Shown in pieces: positions 11,024 to 21,175 of a stretch of DNA of 27,055 nucleotides. Below the pieces are notes generated by a model, which worked only from the letters and a program-made list of their open reading frames with translations, was not told where the DNA came from and made no database searches. The DNA comes from Amphimedon queenslandica. Lineage: Eukaryota; Porifera; Demospongiae; Haplosclerida; Niphatidae. The stretch is from NCBI RefSeq assembly GCF_000090795.2, contig NW_003546399.1:134992-162046 (forward strand), in the 5' to 3' direction. Within the stretch, counting starts at the first letter, position 1. Each line of letters starts with the position of its first letter. The position numbers and the translations under genes are program-made.

Positions 11024-11661
11024 AAAGAATAATTAATAATTAATAATAATAATAATAATATTGTGTACATGTACATGTACATGCATACCAACAATTCTTA
11101 TATGAAACTTCCAAGTTATTATTGGACTCTGTTCCATCTAAAAATAAACAAATCACGTCACATGAGAGTCATGTGACTGACTCACGTGATCCACACGATC
11201 AGATGCAAGGCAATGGAAGCTCTTCATTATGAATACCAGCACTATCAAACTAACAAATGTTGGACTCAGTTCTTCATGAAACGCAGCTAGTAGTATAAAA
11301 GTATCCAAAACTGCAAACCAGGAGCGTTCGATGAGGTGCTAAATTGGGTGGAGATGAATAGATGCATTTGGGGGTGTGGTGACTCACCTCAACTTCTATG
11401 GCTCTTAACGTACCAAAGAACAGAAATTTAAAAAATTTGACCAACTGCCACACAATGAGAAAAGCCTGAATGTAGAGAACCTGAGAAAGGAAAGAGACAA
11501 ATAAAATGTATGATTAAGTTATAAATACATACACTCATGCAGCGAGATGATTTGAAGAGGTAAGTGACTGATGGATAGAACTGCTTCTTCTTTGAATACA
11601 CGTTCATGATTACACCAGCTGTGACCACTGTAGTGGCCAGTGTGAGCATTAGCATCCTCAT
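8630..11661 (-). CDS. SYVN1: E3 ubiquitin ligase synoviolin/HRD1 (ERAD)
   Basis: Twelve exons, high to low: 11533-11661, 11388-11480, 11186-11338, 11089-11137, 10886-10989, 10714-10840, 10197-10296, 10076-10141, 9651-9907, 9313-9585, 8971-9145, 8630-8921. The product is 605 aa (human 617). The N-terminal part is multi-pass ER membrane (KKKQFYPSVTYLFKSS, HLIERSWFAVLDTF). The RING-H2 ligase domain starts CIICREEM at C290, with C290/C293, C306/H308/H311/C314 and C325/C328 all present. A proline-rich cytosolic stretch, a conserved helix (LTDEQLKELEGMERSNVEARI) and an acidic Glu-run tail ending RRRLQRF...EDN follow. Known role: ubiquitinating misfolded ER proteins for retrotranslocation. The exon 5 acceptor (CTCTAG|TCC) is placed upstream of a TTA run, because that restores the LLLLLG membrane segment of the family. 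Confidence 0.95.
9581..9600 (-). repeat. Duplicated 10-bp 3' splice site in SYVN1 intron 9
   Basis: The sequence aaatactaat occurs twice in tandem, so on the minus strand the acceptor TATTTATTAG is followed by another TTAG ten bases later. The exon-proximal AG (9587-9586) keeps the frame (..RPPVFIPPMYGW). The distal AG would add 10 nt and shift the frame. Confidence 0.8.
10297..10713 (-). other. SYVN1 intron 6 with short repeats
   Basis: The largest SYVN1 intron, 417 bp. It contains a 16-bp direct repeat (actgttaaccacaata at 10448-10463 and 10470-10485). It also has an AATTAATT palindrome-rich stretch (about 10594-10645) and a small GGGCTTTGCCC hairpin at 10366-10376. No gene is seen. Confidence 0.75.
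10991..11085. repeat. (GA)n, (TAA)n and (GTACAT)n simple repeats in SYVN1 intron 4
   Basis: Three adjoining simple repeats fill the 99-bp intron between exons 4 and 5: GA (10991-11020), AAT-type (about 11028-11061) and TGTACA (11064-11084). The GA run is the CT polypyrimidine tract of the exon 5 acceptor on the minus strand. Confidence 0.9.
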
Positions 11662-12647
11662 GATGGTTCTTTTTCTCTTTAATCTAGCTTTTCACCTGCT
11701 TTTCACGATTGACAAAAGAGGCCATTTTGCATTTTTAATTTTACATGTAGGTTTAAAAGACACTCCCTTCATCTTGACCAATGACCACCTTATACCACGT
11801 GATTAGGCCTGAGCCTATTATGCTCATAAATTTTCCCATTATTCTTTCTGGAAATTCTCAATATTTTCCCCCATTATATATGTGCATATCTACTAGCCAA
11901 AATTTGAAAAAAATTTCTTCTGCAATTACCATTAACCTCAACCCCACCCATTGTTCCATTAATTTAGCGAATTTTAGCAATAAAAAATCGCTAACTTAAA
12001 CCCGCGCTAATTTAAATTTCTTAATTGAAAGTGGGTGTGGTCACAGTGTATAAAATGGCGGGCGTCAGCAAGTCTAAGCTTACTTGCAGCAAACAGTCAG
12101 CAAGATAGTACTAAACTGCTGTCCAAAGACTTCTCTGCTAGCAGTTAGCCTAGGTTAACAAAGCAGATGACAATCTTCTTCGTTCAGTGACTGCTTTTAA
12201 CTGTAAGCAAGATAACTTTACATGTGGCTGCAGAGTCAGTGATGGAGCAATTTAAGCAAGATTAATGCAACAAGATCTACTGTATTAGAGCATTTAGACT
12301 TGTGCAATTGCTTTGCTTGCTCATACATGTAGATCATACCACGTAATCCATAGCTTGCTTAGGCTCGTCCTATTAATTCTTCTAGCCCGGAAGTTATTAA
12401 TACCAAATGATCAAAAACGCTAAATTAAGTACCAGCTAAATGTCAGTTTCATGAAAATCGATAAAATAAGTATACGCTAATAATAATTTATTAATAATGA
12501 GGAAGCCTCTATTATTCCTAGAACCTACTACGCATGCTCATTCATACTTCCCGCCATATTAAAAGTTACCTCACACGTGTTCATCAATGATCACGTGCCA
12601 TTTTCTCTGCATCTCTCTATCCTGTGATATTGTAAAAACAATCAACC
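11662..12647. promoter_or_regulatory. Divergent promoter region between SYVN1 and TDRD9
   Basis: These 986 bp separate the two divergent start codons and hold no convincing ORF. CACGTG E-boxes occur at 11796-11801, 12574-12579 and 12592-12597. An E2F-like TTCCCGCC is at 12548-12555. A TATAAAATGGCGGG element at 12049-12062 combines a TATA-like string with a YY1-type ATGGCGG. A 5' UTR intron for TDRD9 is conceivable (GTAAGC at 12203, CCTAG ending 12521) but unproven. Motif assignments are by eye only. Confidence 0.55.
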
Positions 12648-15600
12648 ATGAGTAATATGGACACTCCGTGGTGGTCAACTTCTGAGCACATAATCACTGA
12701 AGACATAGTGAGGGATTTCTTTGATCTCTCTAAGCCAGTGCCAAAAATCAAAGGCTACACTCCTCCTACTCGTCCAATCTCTTCAGCAGGTCGTAAAGCT
12801 CTCAGAGATGCTGAAGAGGCAGCCAGTAGGCCTCCTCCTCCCCCTACCCTCCCCGTGTTGGATCCTTATTACACTGACCCTCAGTTAGGGGGTCTCTTTA
12901 TTCCTGGCGACCCTGCCTCTGCCTCTCAGGCTGCCTACACTTACGAACCTGCCCCTGTGTGCTCTAGGACGGACGTCTTTGATCACTATGATTTCAATTT
13001 TAATTCCACGCCCTCACTCCCGATAGACGTGTACAAACAAAACATATTATCAACTATTGAAGCAAATCAGGTCACGATAATTGAGGGGTCCACTGGTAGC
13101 GGAAAGAGTACACAGGTATATTTATGTTATTACAAATTTATTTCTTTATTAGGTAGACCCCGACCTCACGGTTGGGGTCTGAACAGAGCAAATATCATAG
13201 ATTGTAAAATAAAATAAAATGATTCTAATTTAGTATTTGAGAGAGAAAAGAAGATTCACCTCTCATTTCAAGACCATTACAAGAATAATTATTTTTTAAT
13301 TTTAGGTTCCCCAATATGTATTGGAGTCTTATGCCCGACGTGGTAACCATTGCAACATCATCTGTACTCAGCCCAGACGAATAGCAGCCATGAGTGTTGC
13401 TAAATACGTGTCACAGTGCCGCAACTGGAGGCTGGGGTCTCTGGTCGGGTACCAGGTGTTTGCTGATAAGGAAACGTCTGACGATACTCGGCTGACGTTT
13501 GTAACAACTGGTACTCTAATCCAGAAACTAATCAACGAGAAGAATATGAACCAGTACACACACGTAATACTTGATGAGGTGAGGGGTGTGGTCTAGTGTG
13601 ATTAGTGGGTGTGGTCTTGTGATAGGTACATGAGAGAGATAAAGACACTGACTTCTGTTTGCTAATCGTTTTGAGATTATTGAGAACTAATTCAAGAAAT
13701 GTTAAAGTAAATAATATTAATAATAATTAATGTTTATATTTTTATCAGGTTATTTTGATGTCAGCTACATTAGAAAGTTCCAAATTTGCTAAATATTTTG
13801 AAGTTCGTGGCGATAAGCCGATAACCCCGCCTATTCTCAAAATCGAAGGTAGAGTTTTCCCTGTCTATGAGTTCTTTCTTGATGAGTTAAAGGAATTTGG
13901 GACGGTGAGTTTTGAGTTGGCTTTGGTCATAATTGTAGCTCCTTTCATTACTATAGTGTGATCCTCCTACTCTAGAGAGTCCTTCCATCACTGATAATGC
14001 CATGTTGATAGCCTGTAGGCTTTTGAGACACTTTGACAAACTGGATAAGAATAAAGAGTAAGGAGAAAGAGTTACCACTTCATTTTGCTTTTTTTTTTTA
14101 CCTTTTTGCAAAACTACTAAAATATTTCTGCCCCAAACAGATTACAGTAATTTTTATTAATTTTTCCCAACAGTCTTCGTGGTTCTGTCTTAATTTTTTT
14201 GCCCGGCATGCCCGAGATCCAAAGAATGGAAATGAAACTATCAATGGAGTGTTCAGATTTAAAGTAAGTTTAAAAATTAGTGCACCACTTTTCTAATTAA
14301 TCCTCATCCCAGTTTGGTTTACCTGCCATTGCATTCGACTGTCTCACCTGAGGAGCAAATGAGAGTTTTTGTAGAGTTAGGAGACAAGAAACAACGAAAG
14401 GTAGTGTACACGTATAGATACATTGTGTTCATGCATTATTCTACATGTGTTCTGTTTTAGGTCATTCTAGCTACTAACATTGCAGAGAGTTCACTTACTG
14501 TACCAGATATTCGATATGGTGGGCATATAAATTTGCATTATTATTTTAAATTACTTTCTCTTCTCCAGTTATTGATTTCTGTCTCACAAAGCAGCTAATG
14601 TTTGACCAACAGACCAACTATCAGTATCTTAATTTGACGTGGGCGTCTAAAGCCTCACTCCTCCAGAGGAAAGGAAGGGCAGGGAGGGTCGCTAATGGTC
14701 GCTGTTACAAGCTAATACCTGCCAACTTTTATACTCAATTTATTGATGAACATACAACACCTGAAATGGCTGTAAGTCACAGATTATATTTGTACATGTA
14801 TGTATGCACTGCCCCCCCCTCTCTCTCCCTCTCTCTCCCCTTCTCTCTCTCTCTCTCCTAGCGTTCTCCTTTAGAGTCAGTGGTGTTATACAGTAAAAGG
14901 TTGGATATTGGTGACCCTAAGTCAGTACTACGTTGGGCCATTACTCCTCCTAACCTCAAGGGAATTGAAAAAGCTGTTCTGACACTCAAGGAGGTACAGC
15001 AGAATGCACTACACACTTAGTACACAATGTACTCTCTTGTCATTAGGTGGGTGGGCTTACTCTTATGATTAATAATAAGATTGATCCTTATGATGGCCAC
15101 TTGACTTTCCTCGGGGAAATACTGGCAGATCTACCGGTTGATCCTAAAATTGGTAAACTGTTGCTACTTGGACATGTATTTGGTGTACTGGAGGAGTGCC
15201 TAGTCATTGGTAAGACAATTTTCCCATCCTCTCTCTATATATGCAACTGTACACATGTATCCTCTCTATTTCTTTTCAGGTGCTGCCCTTTCTTTAAAGT
15301 CTATTTTTGTACAGCCTTATTATGATGACTTTTTATCATCATATCGGTAATTAATAGTAGTCTATCTACATGTGCATTTATAAATGTCTCCCTCCCCCTC
15401 TCTCTTGTTAGTTCAAAAGTTGAATGGGCCGAGAACTCCTACAGTGACTGTATTGCTATATTGAATGCTTATAAAGCCTGGTGCTCTATGAAAGATGAGA
15501 AGGCATTTCACTCTCACAACGATAGAAAGGTAAAGGAAAAGGGTAAAAATTACACTTTGATGTTTTTAATTCTTTTAGGAGAAGGATTGGTGTAAAAGAA

Positions 15601-16265
15601 GATTCCTCAATTTTAATGCAATGAAAGATGTAAACGCCTGTAGAAAATTTATTCTACTCTTATATATATTTTTCTACAGCTACGTAGCCTTATTGATGAG
15701 CTAAAGGAAAGATTAAGCAAGTTTAATATTCGTATGACAAAGAGTCTCATTTCAAGGTACAACCACACCTTTTTCCTATCTTCCTGTTTACTGCTCAACA
15801 CAGACACAGGACCATGTCTGATGATGATGTCTTACTACTCAAGATAGTGATAGGAGGGGCTTTTTATCCCAATTACTTTTATTTTGGGGACATTGACGAA
15901 GACTTGAGTCGTAGAGAAATGTCTGGACACGATCCAAAGACTACCGTACTGGTACATGGAACTAATTAATATTCATTGTTGTTGATTAATTATTTTATTA
16001 GGTGTCTGGTCTGCCTGCTGGTGCCGAAAGATTCTATGAAGAATTTGCTGAGCTGTTTAATAACATTGGTGAAGGGAAGGCACTCCATTTTGAACAAACT
16101 AGGTAAGAGAGCATTAGAGAGAGAGAGAGAGTTTATTTATTATTATTTGCTAGGTTGTATGTTGAGTTTCGAAGGCCACAGCAGGTGGTTAGTTTCTGTG
16201 ATGCTATTAATGCCCTCCCTTCAGTATATGTAGCACTAAAAATGAAGTAATCACTATCATCATCA

Positions 16266-16314
<49 letters not shown>

Positions 16315-19211
16315 CATAGACATAGACGTGAGAAGTTATGCCTAACAGTACCAACCAGTGAGCTAAACCAATCAGCCTCCCCTTCCTCCTTCTACACTCA
16401 ACCGGTTCAATGTGATAAGAATGATATTCCACCTGTACGTTGCTTATTATTATTATTATTATTATTATTATTGTTAATAAATAAACTTAATTCTTTAGGC
16501 AGTCATAAATTTCAAAGAAGAATACCAACGGGTCATGATAACTGACGTAATTATTAATAGTTATTGACAATGTCATCATGACTATGTCACATTATACATA
16601 CAGGTTCTCACTCCTGGACACTTTTGGGCTCAATATTTGAATTCCGAGACTCACTCCATACTCCGTGAACTATTTGACACAATTAAGAAGATCATCCATC
16701 CTTCTAAACCGCCCCCACTGAGTAACTCGGTGGCTGTGAAAGACATGGCTGGTCACTATTGTTTGGCATTGTACTCAGTCGATGGACTTTATTACAGAGG
16801 ATTAGTAATGAATGTATTATCTCAGGATTTTGTACAGGTTAGATGGACTATATAGCTCCTTGACTTCTTTCTTCTATCATGTCCACACTCCACAGTAGCA
16901 TGATATTGTGGGTGATTGTCCTTTTGTTGGGACATTATCAGATTTTATTAGGACACAGTAACATGTTAATGTCCTTTCGTTAGGTTATGTTCATTGATTA
17001 TGGCAATGAAGAGAGGATCCCCCTCAGATTTGTACTTAAACTCCCCGATTCACTTTATCAATTGCCTCGTCAGGTAAGTGCTGGGCATTCCTTTTGGGTG
17101 TGGTTATAAGTAGGTGTGATCTTTTAAAGGCTTTCGAGTGTCAGCTGGTTGGAGTCAAACCAATGTATGATAAATGGAGACAAGATGCTCTTCAGAAATT
17201 TAACGAATTAGTTACTGAAAAAGAACTAACTATGAAAGTATGTCTTCTTTTCTTGATACATTATTACTTTATTGGTCTCCTACTTTTTTATTTAAGATAT
17301 TTTCGGAAGTCTCCGGCACACTGAGAATTGATTTATGGGATCTTACTGGACCAAATGAAATTCATTTTAATAACCTTTTGATTACCGAGGGATGGGCCTG
17401 CCGCTATGAAGAGCCCATTGACTCTAAAGTAATTCATAACAACAGTATTAATAATAATTGTTATCAATATACCCTCCCCCTCCCTCTATCCTTATCTCTC
17501 CAGTTGTCTCATGACAGTATTGCTAGACAGTTAAACAACCCCTTTACCTTATCTCCTTCATCCTCCATATCCGTGCATGCTAAATCCATTCCATGGCCAC
17601 CTCGTAAAGAGCAGCCCTCAAGACGCTATCGTGGCGAAAGCCTCTCCACCCTGAAACTAAGGGGTCCCTCCAACCCGTACGAAGTATCCTTTTACTCCAT
17701 GGCAAACGTGATGGGGCTCCATTCCACAAAGATAGAGAAGGATTCTGTTAATTCGATAGTATTTAATCCAGAGCCTCAGGATAAGCACCATAGGATGATG
17801 ACTGCTGCTCACGTTGCTTTAAATTCAGCTGGCAATTCAGTCCTGACCAGAAATACAACACTAATGCCCAATAGACCAGGCTTCTCTCATATCCTTTGTA
17901 TGCTGTTCTGCCCTCATATGGAGCTTAGGTCAGTCACTCTCATAACACAATGATTCAGTTTGGACTACTTTTTTCAAAAAATGTTCAAGTTATGGCCATC
18001 TAAAGAAATGGGCCAATTTTTGGAAATTTCCTTGTACTGTAGCCCATCTTTTTTTTCCAAAAAAATGGCTCTAAAAACACCCCCCATTTTTATTATATTT
18101 TGTGATACATATTGATGTCCTTATGCTATGTCGAAAGTTTTAGCTGATTTCAGTTACATATTTTTGATGTGTAAGACTGCTGTACTAAATTTTACTGAAC
18201 TTTTTTAGTGTGTAACTACATTACTAACTTCATATTATTGTTGGTTTATCAAAATCACAGTTTACATTATAGGACAGTTCAGTTGTGACATTGTTTGAAC
18301 TTTGAAGGACATAGTATATTCATTTTTGATGTGTTTCTAGGGTTGACCCATTGAATCGCCAGTATATAGGGGCTGTGTGTGGATTAGGATACAATACTGA
18401 GACTGGACTGAGCCACTATCCGGAACATGACTTGGAATTGGTGTTTGATACCTTAATAACTCAAGAGGACATTGATGCTGTAATAATATCATTAAAATAA
18501 TAATAATGATACTATTATTTATTTGTTGTCTTTCCCCAGATCAATATGTTAAGGTCACAGATCAATTTCAGTTTGAAAAGTGAAGATAATAAAATAGAAT
18601 ATTCACACGATTTGATCAAGGGAATGCAAAAGAGGACCAGACAAAGTGTAATGGAGTAAGACACATGAATATAATTCCTACTAGCTATTCCATCACTCCC
18701 TCCCTCCCTCTCTCTCTCCCTCTCTCTCTCTCCTATTCACAGGTTAGTCATGAAATCAAGAGAAAGTGTAGAGCCCCTAACTTCTTATTCTTCAAATTGG
18801 AATCTCCTTCGTCCAGAGGATGTACTAAAGCCACGTATCAAAGTCAGAGAATTGGACGACTCTCCCCTCCCTCCTCTCTACCAGCTGCATAGCGGAGTCA
18901 AGATAAGTGGAGAGAGAGCTACATCTCACAAAATCACTAAAATGATACTCACATTGAATGAGATTAGCGATATGAAAACGAAACTAACCAGGTAAGAGAG
19001 AAAGAGGAATAGAAGGATCAATGATGTATCTGTTGTTTGTTATTATGTCAGATCTGATATTCCTGGTTATTATACATGTCCGCTATGTCATTTGAACTCT
19101 TCCTCTACTGCTGGACTCCACAGACATTTTGATACTAAAGAGCACAACATGGCAGTGGAAGAATTAAAGAAGGAAATCAGTGATGCTAAAGAAGGAGCCA
19201 CACCTACATGA
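12648..19211 (+). CDS. TDRD9: TDRD9/Spindle-E: DEAH helicase-Tudor piRNA factor
   Basis: Twenty-nine exons: 12648-13115, 13306-13578, 13626-13706, 13749-13904, 13957-14057, 14174-14263, 14313-14400, 14461-14518, 14569-14771, 14862-14993, 15047-15209, 15280-15346, 15412-15529, 15579-15629, 15680-15756, 15804-15951, 16002-16102, 16154-16246, 16320-16434, 16499-16546, 16604-16837, 16984-17073, 17130-17237, 17297-17428, 17504-17928, 18341-18479, 18540-18655, 18743-18991, 19052-19211. The product is 1427 aa (human about 1380). Helicase motifs are intact: GSTGSGKST (147-155), DEVH (246-249), SAT (279-281), QRKGRAGR (471-478). HA2/OB-like sequence follows, then an extended Tudor domain (core FIDYGN at about 958-963). 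The C-terminal finger is C1384-x2-C1387-x12-H1400-x5-H1406. Known family role: piRNA-guided transposon silencing in germ granules. The long N-terminal exon is not alignable from memory. The start was chosen as the first ATG of the open frame. Confidence 0.95.
13155..13180 (+). repeat. Compact GC-rich hairpin in TDRD9 intron 1
   Basis: A 26-nt inverted repeat lies 40 nt past the donor. Its 11-bp stem (agaccccgacc / ggttggggtct, one G-T wobble) closes a TCAC loop. It is far more GC-rich than the surrounding intron and may be part of a mobile-element tail or a structured RNA. Confidence 0.7.
14811..14859 (+). repeat. CT-rich polypyrimidine microsatellite
   Basis: A pure pyrimidine run (ccccccctctctctccctctc...) abuts the CTAG acceptor of TDRD9 exon 10. 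A similar run at 18688-18733 precedes exon 28. Confidence 0.9.
16254..16317 (+). repeat. (ATT)n microsatellite at a TDRD9 splice acceptor
   Basis: A short ATC run passes into about 16 ATT units ending at ATCATAG, so the microsatellite occupies the place of the polypyrimidine tract of exon 19. A second, shorter ATT array lies in the next intron (16442-16472). Confidence 0.92.
17959..18175 (+). repeat. Decayed member of the 186-bp repeat family (TDRD9 intron 25)
   Basis: Within the 412-bp intron 17929-18340, the stretch from about 18089 (tttttattatattttgtgatacat, then ccttatgctatgtcgaaagtttt) parallels the family unit seen in the SCYL1 and CFAP69 introns. The string ccttgtactgtagccca at 18030-18046 looks like an eroded version of the family palindrome. 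Divergence is high. Confidence 0.55.
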
Positions 19212-19509
19212 AGGGATTTTTTGTACTATAACTGTTTCGTTGCATTATGTTATCATATCTCATCAATCAAAACTTCTTGTTAATCAAAGCTAATTTTGGT
19301 TTAGTCATTTTTTCATATTTGATTTCATGTTTGATTCATTATTATTATTATTCATTTATTTTTCATTAACAAAAAAAATTATCACACAAAATCTAACAAT
19401 CATTATAATAGAAAAAAATACAAATAATATAGATAGATAGATAACAAGTCTATTATTAAACTTTTCTTGTCCAGTTTAGCACCTGATGTTAAGCTTCCAC
19501 TTAAGTTCT
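19212..19509. other. Convergent 3' intergenic region
   Basis: This 298-bp AT-rich spacer lies between the convergent stops of TDRD9 (plus) and the GPR180/TMEM145-family gene (minus). No canonical AATAAA for TDRD9 was found on the plus strand. A short GATA run lies at 19430-19442. Confidence 0.6.
19355..19360 (-). terminator. Candidate poly(A) signal for the seven-pass gene
   Basis: AATAAA on the minus strand, about 150 bp beyond the stop codon at 19510, inside the convergent spacer. Confidence 0.45.
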
Positions 19510-21046
19510 TCATAGGATCAGGTCCTTATCTTCTCTCTTGTCGTAACTATTGCCACTCATCATTTGATACTTCTTAGTGTAGCTGGAGCTGTTCATGAGG
19601 GCAGAGGTCATTGAGGAGGTTTCTACATTAAACTGAAACTGGAAATACTCGTGAGACCAGAATGGACAGAATAAAGCCACCATGACGACATTGACGATGA
19701 AATTCATAAAATTCATGATATTAATGAGCACCACCCAAGACACGACAGGATTAATCAGCGTCACTATGAAAACAGTTATTGGCAGGTACCAGAACCAGAC
19801 TGTAAATATTCCAAATAATGCCCGATAGAGGCGGAGCTTCTGCAGTGTTTCTTCTTGACGATGGATGTGATATATTTGGTACCAAACGTAAAAGAGTAGC
19901 AGGCTTCGGGCAAATAGGTAGATCCCTCCAGGCCATTCCTGTAATGGATGGAGCGTATCCCATGGCTGAACATTCATGTATATCTATAAAAATATGAAGA
20001 ATCAATAAATAAAATAAAAAATAATATAATAAAAATACATTCTCTCTCTGTTTTCTTACCACAGTGGCGATGTAATAAATGATTGTGACAAATATATACA
20101 AAGAGATGAATATAAAAGAAGCCAGTCTCCATTTAACGGTCCTCAGTGTTACCATCCACCCACCTGCAATTAAAACCAGGACTATGATCAAAAACCAATC
20201 CCCGACCAAATTAAAGAAGGTCTTCATGTAATTAAGGGGCGGGGCCCCGTATCCATTGTGAGCGTAGATCCCATAATGTATCAGGCCACAGAAAATGTTG
20301 ATCCCCTCAAAGACGAGAGCGAGAGAAAAGAGATTAATAATTTGAGGTGTCCTACATTTGATAGTGTACTTGAGATGAGAGAGGAGGTGTACTGGGATTA
20401 GAATGACATAGAATACGCTGAACAGCAAGTACGTGAAGAGGAATCCTTTCTCGTTACCAGGGAACTGCCTAGTAAATGGACTAGTGTCGTTATTGTGATC
20501 ATGATTAGCGTTAACAATGAAGATCTCATACGAGAGGCTAAGAGAATCATTGGGTATCATCCAGGCATTGTTGCTTTCTCTGCAATAAATGAAAACAGCA
20601 AACCAAAACTCAGTATCGGTGCTCTCGTTCATTTCAGTGTTCATGCTGATAGAATGAGAGGCCGAGGGTGAGAGAGGGGAGGACGATGAAGACACAGGCG
20701 TAAGGTCAGAGCTCGGGTTAGGGGGAGGTAATGGTTGTACAAAACGATTATTATATCTCAAAGACTGGGTTTGCAACTGATCACAAGAGGACCCGGGGTG
20801 AAATTTATCCCATACCTTTTTCTTTATGAAAGCGAATAGCAGATCACCTGTGATATTTACGCTACCGTACAGATTGACAGAGTCTCCCTTGAATATACCA
20901 AATTTATCTAAAAACTTGTATTTCATTTGCCCTTCTTTATGGAGCGTCTCGTTAGATACGTCATACGAGCCTTTAATCCTTAAAGAAAAGGCTAAGTGGA
21001 GGCTTGAGGAGAGAAACAGGAGGAGAAAGAGCATAAAAGACGACAT
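19510..21046 (-). CDS. GPR180/TMEM145-family seven-pass membrane protein
   Basis: Two exons, 20060-21046 and 19510-19983, joined in phase 0 (GTG|GTAAGA, TATAG|ATA), 486 aa. An N-terminal signal peptide (MSSFMLFLLLFLSSSLHLAFS) is followed by an extracellular/lumenal domain of about 190 residues. That domain carries Asn-Xaa-Ser/Thr sites, a Ser/Pro-rich insert and a FWFAVFIYCRES segment. Seven hydrophobic helices follow, starting GFLFTYLLFSVFYVILIPV and including HYGIYAHNGYG and FARSLLLFYVWYQIY. The tail is short and cytosolic. The layout (GOLD-like lumenal domain, seven helices, HYxxY...DG after the second helix) matches the GPR180/TMEM145 intimal-thickness-receptor family. Its length is closer to TMEM145, but I cannot decide orthology. 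Such proteins are implicated in secretory trafficking or signalling. The ATG at 21046 was chosen because it begins the signal peptide. Confidence 0.85.
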
Positions 21047-21175
21047 GATTATAGCACAGCTCAATCAATTTTTTGCATGCAGAGCAACTTAGCCCCACCC
21101 AAGGCCACACCCTATAATTGTTTAAGCAATTATTATTGTTAAAAATTCTTAAGTATCCACATTCCTTTGTTCGTT
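21047..21175. other. Short spacer: seven-pass gene 5' side / MRPL44 3' side
   Basis: These 129 bp lie between two minus-strand genes and must hold the promoter of the GPR180/TMEM145-family gene. A GGGTGTGG/CCACACCC GC-box-like motif occurs near 21096-21112. No AATAAA for MRPL44 was seen. Confidence 0.5.

Noticed and set aside
12056..12106. Short ORF starting ATGGCGGGCG (16 codons)
   Set aside because: It is too short, has no recognised product, and the ATG lies within a probable YY1-type promoter motif.
13116..13217. Extension of TDRD9 exon 1 beyond GKSTQ
   Set aside because: The open frame runs into intron sequence; splicing at CAG|GTATAT joins GKSTQ to VPQYV as in all DEAH helicases.
17240..17953. 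Single ORF of 237 aa in TDRD9
   Set aside because: It is two real exons (24 and 25) with the in-frame 75-bp intron 17429-17503 read through; clear donor and acceptor signals remove the low-complexity middle.
21047..21064. Upstream TTG start for the seven-pass protein
   Set aside because: A non-ATG start is unnecessary; the ATG at 21046 directly begins a good signal peptide.
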